NCBI GenBank assembly: GCA_042140185.1 | Contig: CP159477.1 | Coordinates: 1,984,001-2,048,000, forward strand | Direction: 5' to 3' | Length of the DNA stretch: 64,000 nt | Origin: JANSXG01 sp024743075 | GTDB taxonomy: Bacteria > Planctomycetota > Phycisphaerae > Phycisphaerales > UBA1924 | Notes under the pieces: generated by a model | What the model was told of the DNA's origin: nothing | What the model saw: the letters and a program-made list of their open reading frames with translations, nothing else | Database searches by the model: none | Shown: positions 54,273-62,447 of the stretch, piece after piece | Position numbering within the stretch: the first letter of the stretch is position 1 | Layout: every line of letters begins with the position of its first letter | Position numbers and translations under genes: made by a program

Positions 54273-55589
54273 TCAAGGGCACGCCTGACCGAACGCCGCG
54301 AGGACGGCGTTCAAATCGGCGAGGTCGACCGCGCCGTCGTTGTTGGTGTCGCCGCAGAAGGTCTGGTCTTCGAAGTTCGACAGGACGAGGTTCAGGTCGA
54401 TCAGGTCGACGACGCCGTCGAGGTTAATGTCGGCGGCGCACGATCGCGGCGGGACGCAGCCCCAGCGTGCGATGCTGTTGACCTGGCGAGCGCAGATCTC
54501 GGTGAACCCGCCTCCGGCGTAGAGCGCGGGACCGGAGCCGTCGTTGAAGGGGATGAGGACGCGCGGGTTGACCGCGGTCTTCTGCGACGACCACGATGAA
54601 CCGTCCCAACTGGCGATGCCGCCGGCGGGCTGGCCGCCCGCGTTAGGGAACCCTCCGCCGGCGTAGAGCGCGGGGCCGGAACCGTCGTCGAAGACGGTGA
54701 GATCACGTGTCGTTCCGCCGAGACCCTCACCGAGCGGCGACCACGCGGACCCGTCCCACTTGGCGACGCGGCTGGCCGGGTTTCCGCCGGCGAGCCAGAA
54801 ATCGCCCGCGGCGTAGAGCGCGGGGCCCGAGCCGTCGTCGAACGTCTCGAGCGCGAGGACGGGCTGGTTCATGCCGGTGCCGAGGGCGGACCACGCCGAG
54901 CCGTCCCACTTGGCAACGCGCGCTGCGGGCTGGCCGCCGGCGGCACCGAACCCACCTCCGACGTAGAGCGCCGGCCCGGAGCCGTCGTCGTACACGGCCA
55001 TGTCGATCACCGCGCCGGTCAGACCGGTACCGAGGGGTGACCAGGCTTCGCCGTCCCACTTCGCGACGTAGTTCACCTGAACGCCTCCGGCTTGCGTGAA
55101 CTCCCCACCCGCGTAGAGCGCCGGGCCTGTGCCGTCGTCGAAGACCGCCATCGCCCTGACCCAGCCGTTCATCCCGCCGCCGAGGGGCGACCATTCCGAG
55201 CCGTCCCACTTGGCGATGCGAAGGGCCAGGTAGCCGGTCACCCCCGTGAACTCTCCTCCGACGTACAGGGCCGACCCGGTACCGTCGTCGAATGAGGCCA
55301 GGGCGAAGACCCGCCCGTTCGTTCCGGTCTGCAGGGCGGACCACTCCGAGCCGTCCCACCTGGCGACGCGGTTCGCGGGGACCCCACTGACGTTGGTGAA
55401 CGAGCCCCCGGCGTACAGCGCCGGGCCGGAGCCGTCGTCGAACACCTCCATGGCGAACACGAACCCGCTTTCGATACCGCTGTCCAGCGCGGTCCATTCG
55501 GGCACGCACTCATCGGCACGGGCGGGGACCGCCAGGGCAGCGAACGAAAGGAGCACAAGCACGGTGCGACAGGCGGCGGCGAGGTTCAT
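54273..55589 (-). CDS. Secreted repeat protein with dockerin repeats
   Basis: Signal peptide LVLLSFAALAVPARADE. The body has about eight repeats of roughly 48 residues, each like VFDDGSGPALYAGGGF...VAKWDGSAWSPLG, with the FDDGSGPALYAGG core repeated almost exactly. This is the pattern of a beta-propeller or kelch-like array. The C-terminus has two dockerin repeats (ADINLDGVVDLIDLNLVLSN and GDTNNDGAVDLADLNAVLAA). Start ATG 55589 (MNLAAACRTVLVLLSF); upstream reading is antisense. Function unknown; likely surface or cell-wall associated. Confidence 0.82.
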   Translation of the reverse strand: MNLAAACRTVLVLLSFAALAVPARADECVPEWTALDSGIESGFVFAMEVFDDGSGPALYAGGSFTNVSGVPANRVARWDGSEWSALQTGTNGRVFALASFDDGTGSALYVGGEFTGVTGYLALRIAKWDGSEWSPLGGGMNGWVRAMAVFDDGTGPALYAGGEFTQAGGVQVNYVAKWDGEAWSPLGTGLTGAVIDMAVYDDGSGPALYVGGGFGAAGGQPAARVAKWDGSAWSALGTGMNQPVLALETFDDGSGPALYAAGDFWLAGGNPASRVAKWDGSAWSPLGEGLGGTTRDLTVFDDGSGPALYAGGGFPNAGGQPAGGIASWDGSSWSSQKTAVNPRVLIPFNDGSGPALYAGGGFTEICARQVNSIARWGCVPPRSCAADINLDGVVDLIDLNLVLSNFEDQTFCGDTNNDGAVDLADLNAVLAAFGQACP

Positions 55590-55761
55590 CTTGACATCCC
55601 ATTGGGAGCGTTCGGGGCGTGGTCCACATGGATCCGCGCGGGCAGAGTGCAAGGCTACACCGGTTTCGAAGGCGATCAACGGCAGGACGGAAGATCGAAC
55701 CCAAGAGATCGCGTTGAGGATGGCGTTTTTTGGTCGTTTTAAGGGGCGAGTGAGGGCCGGG

Positions 55762-56367
55762 TCAGAGCTTTCGCCTGCGTGGTTGTTCGGGGTGCTTGGG
55801 CTTGCGCGTTTTGTAGCGGGAGCGTTTGCGCGGGGGTGACACGTTCGGGGGTGGCATGGTCTGAGTCCGATCTTCGATCGGGCGAAGGCCATGGGGCGGG
55901 CTGTCCGGCGCTGACGGGCCCACGTGGCCATGCGCTTCGCTCCTGACCACGCCACCCTTGGAGGGAGCGGGCGGCGTGGGCATTTTCTGTTTGGTTGCTT
56001 GGGACCCATCGCTTGCGCGATTGGGCTCTGATCGCTCGGCTTTCGCTTTCGCCTTGACTCGCGCCGCTCGGCGCAAACGCTTCTCGCGCTGGACGGTTCG
56101 GATGTGGAGGAGGGTTTGGATCGCCGCGAGTCGCTGGCGGTTGCGCTCTCTTGCGTAGAAGTCGTCGAGTTTGCTGTCGCCGGTGGACTTGATCGGCGTC
56201 ATGCAGGCCATGAGCGTTTCGAGCGCCTTGGTCTGCGCGGCGACCATGGTCACCTCGGACTCGATGCGTTTGATGCGGTAGATCGTCTTCAGCTGCGCGA
56301 GGGCTTCCTCGGCGGTTTGGGTGTTCGTGTTGGCGGTTTCGGACCGTTGGTTGGTGGCGGTGTGCAT
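55762..56367 (-). CDS. Basic, coiled-coil hypothetical protein
   Basis: A 201-residue protein starting MHTATNQRSETANTNTQTAE with GAGAGGAC upstream. The first half is helical (LAQLKTIYRIKRIESEVTMV, then AAQTKALETLMACMTPIKST). The second half is rich in Pro, Lys and Arg (RVKAKAKAERSEPNR, PPPNVSPPRKRSRYKTRKPK) and looks disordered. It contains, in frame, a copy of a short repeat also found at 56550. No family recognised; could be a recent or lineage-specific gene. Confidence 0.5.
   Translation of the reverse strand: MHTATNQRSETANTNTQTAEEALAQLKTIYRIKRIESEVTMVAAQTKALETLMACMTPIKSTGDSKLDDFYARERNRQRLAAIQTLLHIRTVQREKRLRRAARVKAKAKAERSEPNRASDGSQATKQKMPTPPAPSKGGVVRSEAHGHVGPSAPDSPPHGLRPIEDRTQTMPPPNVSPPRKRSRYKTRKPKHPEQPRRRKL
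55921..55965. repeat. Short repeat inside the gene at 55762 (copy 1)
   Basis: The 45 bases from 55921 (core ACGTGGCC, GCGCTTCGCTC, GACCACGCCACCC) match, with a few changes, the segment at 56550-56592 (ACGTGGCCTT, CGCTTCGCTC, GACCACGGCACCC). It reads in frame as part of the coding sequence. Confidence 0.5.
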
Positions 56368-56705
56368 GTGGACTGTCCTCTCGTAAGAAGGCGAGGACAG
56401 GCCCGGACGGCGCGCGCAGGATGTGGTGATGCGAAAAGGCGTCGCGGGAATCCGTAGGAACTGCGGGCGGAAAATTTTTTGAGAAAGTCGGAAAGTGGCG
56501 ATGCGGGCGAGCCCGCTCGGCGCGCGCCGGGGCGGACTTGCGCGCTTCGACGTGGCCTTCGCTTCGCTCAGACCACGGCACCCTCGGGAGACCTTGGTAC
56601 CCAATGAAGAGACTCGCATAGCCGCCTGAGGAGGGCGGCCATGGCACACACAGGCAGTACTGGCCGGCGAGCGGCCAGTGGCACATGCACATTCGTTTCG
56701 CGTGA
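56368..56705. other. Intergenic region with repeat copy and hairpins
   Basis: A 338-base gap. It holds the second repeat copy, an A/T-rich run (GGAAAATTTTTTGAG near 56470) unusual for this genome, GCCGCC...GGCGGC near 56620, and an eight-base hairpin ACTGGCCG-GCGAG-CGGCCAGT at 56659-56679. That hairpin is 27 bases past the metallophosphoesterase stop on the minus strand and may end its transcript; no T-run follows. No gene seen. Confidence 0.5.
56550..56592. repeat. Short repeat in the intergenic region (copy 2)
   Basis: Second copy of the element at 55921. Both can fold partly because GTGG and CCAC occur within them. It lies between the basic hypothetical gene and the metallophosphoesterase gene. 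Confidence 0.5.
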
Positions 56706-57458
56706 TCAGGCGCCTACGCGGAGGCGTTCGCCGAGGAAATCAGGCAGACCGAGGCGGGCGATCTTGTCGCCGACGGAATCGATGTCGTAGGCGACGCGCT
56801 TGATCTGGAAGGTGTTCGACTCGGTGTCGAGCAGGCCCCAACTGGCGTCGGGGTTGCGATCGCGCGGCTGGCCGACCGAGCCGGGGTTGATGATCGTCTG
56901 GCGGTCCTCGGGCAGCGGCATCGCGACGCTGCCGGCCAGCGGCAGGATCTCGATCTGGTTGAGAATGTCGTGGGCGCCTTCGAGCGAGGTGAACATGGAG
57001 GGAACGTGGGTGTGTCCGACGGCTCCGAGGCGGGTGCGCAGGCCGAAGAATGAGCGCGAGGCCGACTCGGTGCAGTACAGGTATTCGTACTGGTGCGGTC
57101 CGAAACTGGCGTGGGCGGCGGTGAGGTCCTCGACCTTGGCCATGTCCGGGAGTGTCGCGAGCAGGTTCACGTGCTCATCGGGAAGGAGTTGACGGGTGAT
57201 CTGAATGGAGACCTGGGCTCGCTGGTTGAAGCGGCGCGACATCGCCTCGTTCACGACTGCTTCATCGTGGTTGCCGAGGATGATCTTGTCGCAGACGGTG
57301 AAGGCGAGTTCCACGCACCGGACCGGGTCCGGGCCGTAGCCGACGATGTCGCCGAGGCACACGACCTGATCCACAGCACACCCGGCGATGTCGCGGAGGA
57401 CCGCGTCGAACGCCTCGAGGTTGGCGTGGATGTCGGAGATGAGTGCGATGCGGGGCAT
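56706..57458 (-). CDS. Metallophosphoesterase (YfcE/MJ0936-like)
   Basis: A 250-residue calcineurin-like phosphoesterase. All metal ligands are visible: DIHANLEAF at the start, GDIVGYGPDP, GNHDEAVVNE, and GHTHVPSM. The rest, including NPGSVGQPRDRNP, matches the small bacterial phosphodiesterase group. It is cytoplasmic, substrate unknown. It is separated from infC by about 270 bases. Confidence 0.93.
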   Translation of the reverse strand: MPRIALISDIHANLEAFDAVLRDIAGCAVDQVVCLGDIVGYGPDPVRCVELAFTVCDKIILGNHDEAVVNEAMSRRFNQRAQVSIQITRQLLPDEHVNLLATLPDMAKVEDLTAAHASFGPHQYEYLYCTESASRSFFGLRTRLGAVGHTHVPSMFTSLEGAHDILNQIEILPLAGSVAMPLPEDRQTIINPGSVGQPRDRNPDASWGLLDTESNTFQIKRVAYDIDSVGDKIARLGLPDFLGERLRVGA

Positions 57459-57574
57459 GGGCTGGGCCTGTTGGGTCGGCTCGGGACGCTGGTTTGGGGT
57501 GTATCGGCCAACTGGCGGCTTGATCGATACCTCTCGGACGGTTCGGTCGGGACTTTGTTCCGACTGAGACGCTC

Positions 57575-57602
57575 ATCGTTTCGCGTTCTGTCACGAAACG
57601 AT
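57575..57602. repeat. Inverted repeat upstream of the metallophosphoesterase gene
   Basis: ATCGTTTCG (57575-57583) and CGAAACGAT (57594-57602) pair as a nine-base stem around a ten-base loop. Position, upstream of a minus-strand gene, would fit an operator or a leader hairpin; nothing else supports either. Confidence 0.4.
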
Positions 57603-57640
57603 GCGATGTGGCGGGAAATCGGCTGATCTTGGCCGGTGCC

Positions 57641-57677
57641 AAACGAAAAGCCGACCGGCGGATTGCCGGTCGGCTTC
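57641..57677 (-). terminator. Intrinsic terminator of infC
   Basis: A perfect twelve-base stem (AAGCCGACCGGC / GCCGGTCGGCTT) with a five-base loop, then TTTTCGTTT on the minus strand, about 50 bases after the infC stop. infC therefore looks monocistronic, without rpmI and rplT behind it. Confidence 0.9.
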
Positions 57678-57726
57678 GGATTGCGGTGCGATTGTGCGAA
57701 CCGCTGGTCGGTCTGGGTTGGCGGGC

Positions 57727-58554
57727 TCAGTCCTTCTCGTCTTCGTCGGTGCGGAGGACGACCATGTCCTCGTCGATATCGGACGATACCTCGATGAGCC
57801 CGGCGAGCGGGTCGTCGGAGATCTTCTTGCGGTTGTCGCCGCGGGACTTGGCCTTCTTGCCGCCCTTGAGCTTTTCGGTATCACCGGTCTCGGCTTCGCG
57901 TTCGGCCTGCTTCTCTTCGGCCTTTGCCTTGCCGGCTTCCTTCTCGGCCTCTTTCTCGGCTTCTTCGCGGGCCTTGGCCTTGGCGAGTTCGCGCTTGGCG
58001 GCTTCGACCTTCTGCTTTTCGGGCGTCAGCATCATCGAGATCTGCCGTCCCTGCGAGCGGGGTGGCATCTCGACTTTGGCGATGTCGGAGAGTTCCTCGA
58101 CTATGCCGCGCAGCCGATCCATGCCGATGTTCTGGTGGGCCATCTCGCGTCCACGGAAGCGCTGGATGAAGATGACTTTGTCGCCGTCCATCAGGAAGCG
58201 TCGGGCCTGATCGACTCGGATCTTGACGTCGTGCTCGTCGATCTTGGCGGATCGTCCGAGACGGACTTCCTTGATCTCCTGCGTCTTGCCGGAGGATCCG
58301 CCTTTGCCCTTCTTGGACTGCTCGTACTGGTACTTGCCGTAGTCCATGATCTTGCAGAGGGGCGGGCGCGAGTCGGCCTGGATCTCAACAAGGTCGAGAC
58401 CGGCATCTTCGGCCATGCGGAGAGCGTCGCGGGTGTCGATGACCCCGACCTGCTCGTTGTTCTCGTTGATCAGACGGATCGGCGAAATGCGGATCTCGTG
58501 GTTGACGCGCGTCTTGCGCACCGGGCCGGTAGCCCTGTAGAAACGCCTAGAGAT
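57727..58554 (-). CDS. infC: Translation initiation factor IF-3 (infC) with likely ATC start
   Basis: IF-3 checks start-codon choice on the 30S subunit. The core is standard: VNHEIRISPIRLINENNEQV, LGLDLVEIQ-type AEDAGLDLVEIQADSRPPLC, CKIMDYGKYQYEQSKK, and KEVRLGRSAKIDEHDVKIRV. A charged C-terminal extension of about 80 residues (KAKAREEAEKEAEKEAGKAK and a D/E end) is added. The start is placed at ATC 58554, giving ISRRFYRATGPVRK before the conserved region: AAGGAG lies seven bases before it, while the GTG at 58521 lacks a site. Use of a rare start is an old hallmark of infC autoregulation. Confidence 0.93.
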   Translation of the reverse strand: MSRRFYRATGPVRKTRVNHEIRISPIRLINENNEQVGVIDTRDALRMAEDAGLDLVEIQADSRPPLCKIMDYGKYQYEQSKKGKGGSSGKTQEIKEVRLGRSAKIDEHDVKIRVDQARRFLMDGDKVIFIQRFRGREMAHQNIGMDRLRGIVEELSDIAKVEMPPRSQGRQISMMLTPEKQKVEAAKRELAKAKAREEAEKEAEKEAGKAKAEEKQAEREAETGDTEKLKGGKKAKSRGDNRKKISDDPLAGLIEVSSDIDEDMVVLRTDEDEKD

Positions 58555-58975
58555 GTCTGTGCTCCTTCAATGGTGGATCCGGCTGGACACGCCGGATGGT
58601 GCAGTGCGACCCGGTCAGCGATCCGCGCTGAGCGGGCAATGGTCGGCCGGATGGGGAAGAGACGTCGTGATCATCGAGAGCGTCGGGACGCGGAACGTGT
58701 CGCAACGCCGGGTCGCGCGACTCCCGAGCAGCGGCCTGCTGCGAAGGATATCGGCGATGTGGACTGGTGTTTCGACAACGATTGATCACTCCGAGGCACG
58801 GGCGTGCCTCTGGCAACAGGGTACCCCCGGGGCGGAGGGTGGGCAAGAAGGAGTTATCTGGAACCTTTGCCGGGAAGAGGGCGTGCGGGTCTGGACGGAC
58901 ACGGATCAGCGGCATCCATATATAGTGTGCGCGGTCCCGATCCCCCACTGATGGTGTAGCCAGGGTGTTGCTTCG
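58555..58975. other. Divergent promoter region of infC and nrdR
   Basis: About 420 bases between the infC start and nrdR start. It must hold both promoters. One hairpin is visible, GAGGCACG-GG-CGTGCCTC, about 240 bases upstream of infC; it may be part of an infC leader. An open frame on the plus strand from 58553 exists but shows no sign of coding and is not called. Confidence 0.5.
58562..58567 (-). promoter_or_regulatory. Ribosome binding site of infC
   Basis: AAGGAG on the minus strand, seven bases before ATC 58554. It decides the start of infC in favour of ATC over the in-frame GTG 11 codons further on. Confidence 0.8.
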
Positions 58976-59521
58976 ATGATTTGTCCGTACTGCGATTCGA
59001 ACGACGACAAGGTCATCGACAGCCGCGCGAGCGAGGCGGGACGGGTGATCCGCAGGCGCCGACAGTGTCTGGGCTGCGGCAAACGGTTCACGACGTACGA
59101 GCGGGTTGAGGAAACGACTCGGCTGATGGTGATCAAGCGGGATGGATCGCGCGTGCCGTTCAGCCGCGACAACATCCTGCGCGGCATCGCTGTGGCGTGC
59201 GGCAAGCGACCGGTGGCGGAGGAAGTGAAACTTCGGATCGCCGAGGAAGTCGAGGATCTGGTGCATCGGACCTTCGATCGCGAGGTGGAGAGCCGCGAGA
59301 TCGGTGAAATGGTGGCGGACCGTCTGAAGGATGTCGATGAGATCGCGTACGTTCGTTTCGCGAGCGAGTACTACCAGTTCCGCAACGTTGGAGACATCCT
59401 CAAGCAGCTCGAGGAGATGAACCAGCGGGTGCGGGATGTGCCGAACCAGCAGGCGCTGTTCGAGGCGTCGGAGGGTGACGGCAAGGCGAAGAAACCGCGT
59501 TCGGGCGGGAGCGAAGAATGA
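58976..59521 (+). CDS. nrdR: NrdR, transcriptional repressor of ribonucleotide reductase genes
   Basis: NrdR represses ribonucleotide reductase genes in response to dATP/ATP. The zinc ribbon is complete (MICPYCDSND...CLGCGKRFTTYERVE) and the ATP-cone follows (VIKRDGSRVPFSRDNILRGI, SEYYQFRNVGDILKQLEEMN). A short charged tail of about 30 residues is extra compared with most NrdR. It overlaps the next gene as ATGA. Confidence 0.97.
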   Translation: MICPYCDSNDDKVIDSRASEAGRVIRRRRQCLGCGKRFTTYERVEETTRLMVIKRDGSRVPFSRDNILRGIAVACGKRPVAEEVKLRIAEEVEDLVHRTFDREVESREIGEMVADRLKDVDEIAYVRFASEYYQFRNVGDILKQLEEMNQRVRDVPNQQALFEASEGDGKAKKPRSGGSEE

Positions 59522-60477
59522 GAAATGAGCGAGTGCGGGGCATCTTGATTGCTTTGTCCTGCGGTGTCGTGCTGCATGGCGTGTGGGGCTGCTCTTCGTC
59601 GGGCGAGCAGGCCTCGGTCGAGCCCGAGGGCGCCGACGCCTCGAACGAGGCGGTCATGATTCAGGTGGATGCGGCTAGCGCCTTTCGGTTGCGGCGTCTC
59701 GCGGACTCAAGCGTGGCGGCGGCGGCGCGGTCGTTCGGTCCTGCCGAAGGGTTGCCGCTGGATGTGCTCGGGGCTCGGCTGTTTCGCAGTCGCGGGTGCA
59801 TCGAGTGTCACGGTCCGGGGGCCGGAGATCCGGTCGGGCCGGACCTGGTAAACGCGTTCGGGACGATGCGTGCGGTTGAGGGACGGTCGGCTCTGCTGAT
59901 GGACCTCGACTACATCAATGTCGCGCTGATGCGCCCGGACTCGCTGATCGCGAAGGGGTACTCAAGCGGTGTGATGCCGAGCTACGAGGGAACGCTTTAC
60001 CCTCGCGAGGTGCTGGCGCTGGCGGTGTACCTGCAGGGCATGGCCGAAGCCCCGACGGTCCCGATCGCGTCGACCGAGCCGGAATCAGACGTCCTGGAGG
60101 TCGAGCCCGGCACGACGGTCGAGCGCGTTGAGGCTCCGCTGATCGAGGAAGTCGAGCAGCCGACGAAGGTCGTCGAGAATGAAGTCGAAGACACACCGGC
60201 ACGCACCGACGGTCGCCCGGAGTGGTGGTTCGACGGGGTTCGCCGTTCCGAAGGCCGGATCTGGGTGTGTGTTGAGGTGCTGGGCGATTCGTTCGCGAGC
60301 ACTCGGAGCGCGACGATCGAGCGGGGTCAGGCGGTTCTGGCCGAACGTCTGGGGCTCGGGCCTTCGGATGAACTGAACGACACGCGCGTGAGGTACATCT
60401 GGGTCACGCCGCTCCCGAACCGCGGCGTGGAGCGCCGGTACGCGGGCTACGCGATGATGTCGGCGATCGCGGATTGA
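59518..60477 (+). CDS. Cytochrome c-type lipoprotein
   Basis: A 319-residue lipoprotein: a hydrophobic signal (GILIALSCGVVLHGVWGCSS, lipobox Cys near residue 25) and a class I cytochrome c domain with SRGCIECHGPGAGDP (heme CxxCH) and SSGVMPSYEGT, whose Met is the likely sixth ligand. A Glu/Val-rich linker and a second domain (WWFDGVRRSEGRIWVCVEVL and RYIWVTPLPNRGVERRYAGY) follow. It is probably on the periplasmic side of the inner membrane. Its ATG overlaps the nrdR stop, an unexpected pairing. Confidence 0.85.
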   Translation: MRNERVRGILIALSCGVVLHGVWGCSSSGEQASVEPEGADASNEAVMIQVDAASAFRLRRLADSSVAAAARSFGPAEGLPLDVLGARLFRSRGCIECHGPGAGDPVGPDLVNAFGTMRAVEGRSALLMDLDYINVALMRPDSLIAKGYSSGVMPSYEGTLYPREVLALAVYLQGMAEAPTVPIASTEPESDVLEVEPGTTVERVEAPLIEEVEQPTKVVENEVEDTPARTDGRPEWWFDGVRRSEGRIWVCVEVLGDSFASTRSATIERGQAVLAERLGLGPSDELNDTRVRYIWVTPLPNRGVERRYAGYAMMSAIAD

Positions 60478-61316
60478 ACGCGGGCGGCGTCGGCCAGTAT
60501 TCGGTTGGGACAGACCGCGGGGTCGCGCTCAGACGCTGACTTCGCGCTTTTCGCGCGCTTCTCTGCGGCGGCTTCCATAGACTCGCGCAGGTCTTCGGGC
60601 ATGTAGAGGATCGCGCCGCTGGTCGGGCACTGCACGAGTTCCGACTTGGAGAGCAGCCGGTTGACGAGTTCGACGGGGAGCATGGTGTTGGACACCTCGC
60701 AGGTGTACTCCATGTTCCGGCGATCGACTTCGACCACGGCGGACATGACGTCTTCGATGTCGTTTCGCTCCATGCGGTCGTTGTAGATCGACAGCGCGGA
60801 GGCGGGGACGTCGGCGACGACCTGCTCACGCTCCTTCTCGAGGGCCGTAAGCTGGTCTTTGATCTCGGCTTCGCGGGTGTCACGGTCGTTCTTGGCGACG
60901 GTGCGCACCTTCTCGACAGCGGCCTTCTCTTCCTCGAGAGCCTTGAGTTGCTCGCGGAGCGTGTCGAGCGTGTTCAAGGTACCGATGGCGCGGTCTTCGA
61001 TAAGACTCTTGTCGGCCTTGAGTGTGTTGATTTCAACGAGGGTCGCGGAGTGTTCCTTGCTGGTTTTCGCGTTGTTCATCCGCTCGCGCAGCATGGCAAC
61101 GCGGTCGTCGATGCCCTTGGTCTCGTTTTCGTCGTTGTGGGCGGTGGCTTCGAGTTGGCGGACCTGGGCGTTGAGCGACTTGAGTTTCTCATCGATCTCC
61201 GCGAGCTTGCGATCCTGTGCCTTGAGGTAGATTTCCGCTGAGCGGAGACGGCTCTTGAGACCGTCCAATCGCTGGTCTACCCGGTACAGTTTCAACAACT
61301 GGGTGGTTACGCCCAT
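60447..61316 (-). CDS. Coiled-coil protein with degenerate C4-type zinc ribbon
   Basis: Start ATG 61316 (MGVTTQLLKLYRVDQRLDGL), with GAGGAG upstream. Residues 1 to about 190 are one long coiled coil (VRQLEATAHNDENETKGIDD and LKALEEEKAAVEKVRTVAKN). The end is the C4 zinc-ribbon module of this family, but only two Cys remain: YTCEVSNTMLPVELVNRLLS and KSELVQCPTSGAILY have C-x2-S twice where the family has C-x2-C. It overlaps the end of the cytochrome gene by 31 bases, tail to tail. Confidence 0.82.
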   Translation of the reverse strand: MGVTTQLLKLYRVDQRLDGLKSRLRSAEIYLKAQDRKLAEIDEKLKSLNAQVRQLEATAHNDENETKGIDDRVAMLRERMNNAKTSKEHSATLVEINTLKADKSLIEDRAIGTLNTLDTLREQLKALEEEKAAVEKVRTVAKNDRDTREAEIKDQLTALEKEREQVVADVPASALSIYNDRMERNDIEDVMSAVVEVDRRNMEYTCEVSNTMLPVELVNRLLSKSELVQCPTSGAILYMPEDLRESMEAAAEKRAKSAKSASERDPAVCPNRILADAARVQSAIADIIA

Positions 61317-61439
61317 GTAGTACTCCTCGTCTGCCTCGATGGTTAAGTATAGCACCGGCTTTGGCTTGACGGGGGCGGGAGGCGCTGTTTACCGGCGATT
61401 CCGGTGATGTTTCGTGGGGTCGCCGAGGGTCCGAGCGGG

Positions 61440-62384
61440 TTACTGGCCGGTGGCCGCGAGGAACACCCAGAACGCGACGGGGGCAACGAGCAGCGGCGAA
61501 TCGATGACGTCCATGATGCCGCCGAAACCGGGCAGTGCTTTGGAATAATCCTTGACGCCGGCATCGCGTTTGAACATCGATGCGATGAGGTCGCCGCCCT
61601 GTCCGACGAGACCGAGCAGCGTGCCGATCAGGCTTGCCTCCCACCAAGCGATCGTGAGGAGAGAGGCGGCCTCGGGGGTCTCGACTAACGAGTGCCCGAG
61701 GGCCCAGACTCCGAGGGCGATGAGCGACGAGACGATCAGGCCGCCGAAAAGGCCTTCCCATGTCTTGCCGGGGCTCAGCCACGGGATGAGTTTGTGGCGT
61801 CCGATGGCAGAGCCGGTGAAGAACGCGCCGATGTCGTAGCTCTTGGTGATCAGCAGGGTCGCGAGCAGTTCCCACGCGCCGAACTCGCGCCGGATGAGGA
61901 ACAGAAAGCCGGACATGAGCCCGAGGTAAACGAAGCAGATGAGGGCGACGCCGGTGGCGAGCACGACGCCGGCGGTTGTGCGGTTGCGTGAGTAGAAGAT
62001 GATGGACCCGAGCATGGCGAGGCCGCCGGCTGAGGCGACGATCGCGATCGAGGTCTGGCTGGAGAATCTGCTCGGGGTGAGCGTGCAGGCGGCGAGGCCG
62101 AGCAGCGCGCAGGTTGAGAGCAGGCGTCGCGAGGCTTCGGTGCGGAGGGCACGCATGAGCGGTGCGATCTCCTGGACGGCGCCGAGGATGCCGATCGCGA
62201 TGAGCGGGAGCAGGATGATGCCCGCGTGGCCGGTCTGGCTCTCCATCCAGACGTCGAGCCAGATCGCGCCGACGAGCAGTGCGATGAGGACGGGGCCGAA
62301 TATGAGGCGGTGTTTGAGCACGGGCAAGAGGTTACCGGCAACGGCTCGGGGCAGCGCGGGTTTGGCGTCGGAGAGCGTGCGCAC
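61440..62384 (-). CDS. cdsA: CdsA-like phosphatidate cytidylyltransferase
   Basis: CdsA makes CDP-diacylglycerol for phospholipids. The 314-residue membrane protein has many helices and the family signature near its end: ASMFKRDAGVKDYSKALPGF then GGIMDVIDSPL. Upstream, SPGKTWEGLFGGL is also typical. Start is GTG 62384, but no ribosome site precedes it and a strong hairpin ends one base before it, so the true start may lie further in. No dxr or rseP is nearby. Confidence 0.9.
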   Translation of the reverse strand: MRTLSDAKPALPRAVAGNLLPVLKHRLIFGPVLIALLVGAIWLDVWMESQTGHAGIILLPLIAIGILGAVQEIAPLMRALRTEASRRLLSTCALLGLAACTLTPSRFSSQTSIAIVASAGGLAMLGSIIFYSRNRTTAGVVLATGVALICFVYLGLMSGFLFLIRREFGAWELLATLLITKSYDIGAFFTGSAIGRHKLIPWLSPGKTWEGLFGGLIVSSLIALGVWALGHSLVETPEAASLLTIAWWEASLIGTLLGLVGQGGDLIASMFKRDAGVKDYSKALPGFGGIMDVIDSPLLVAPVAFWVFLAATGQ

Positions 62385-62385
62385 G

Positions 62386-62415
62386 ACAGCACCGCGTCTG
62401 GCGACGCGGTGCTGT
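62386..62415 (-). terminator. Strong hairpin between the PEP-CTERM-like gene and cdsA
   Basis: A perfect 13-base stem (ACAGCACCGCGTC / GACGCGGTGCTGT) with loop TGGC. It follows the stop at 62448 by about 30 bases and could end that transcript, although no T-run follows. It abuts the GTG called as the cdsA start. Confidence 0.6.
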
Positions 62416-62447
62416 GCGCGGTTCAGGATTCGATCGAAAGGAGTCGA

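Noticed and set aside
58553..58951. Open frame on the plus strand overlapping the infC start
   Set aside because: No ribosome site, odd composition, and it lies in a divergent promoter region.
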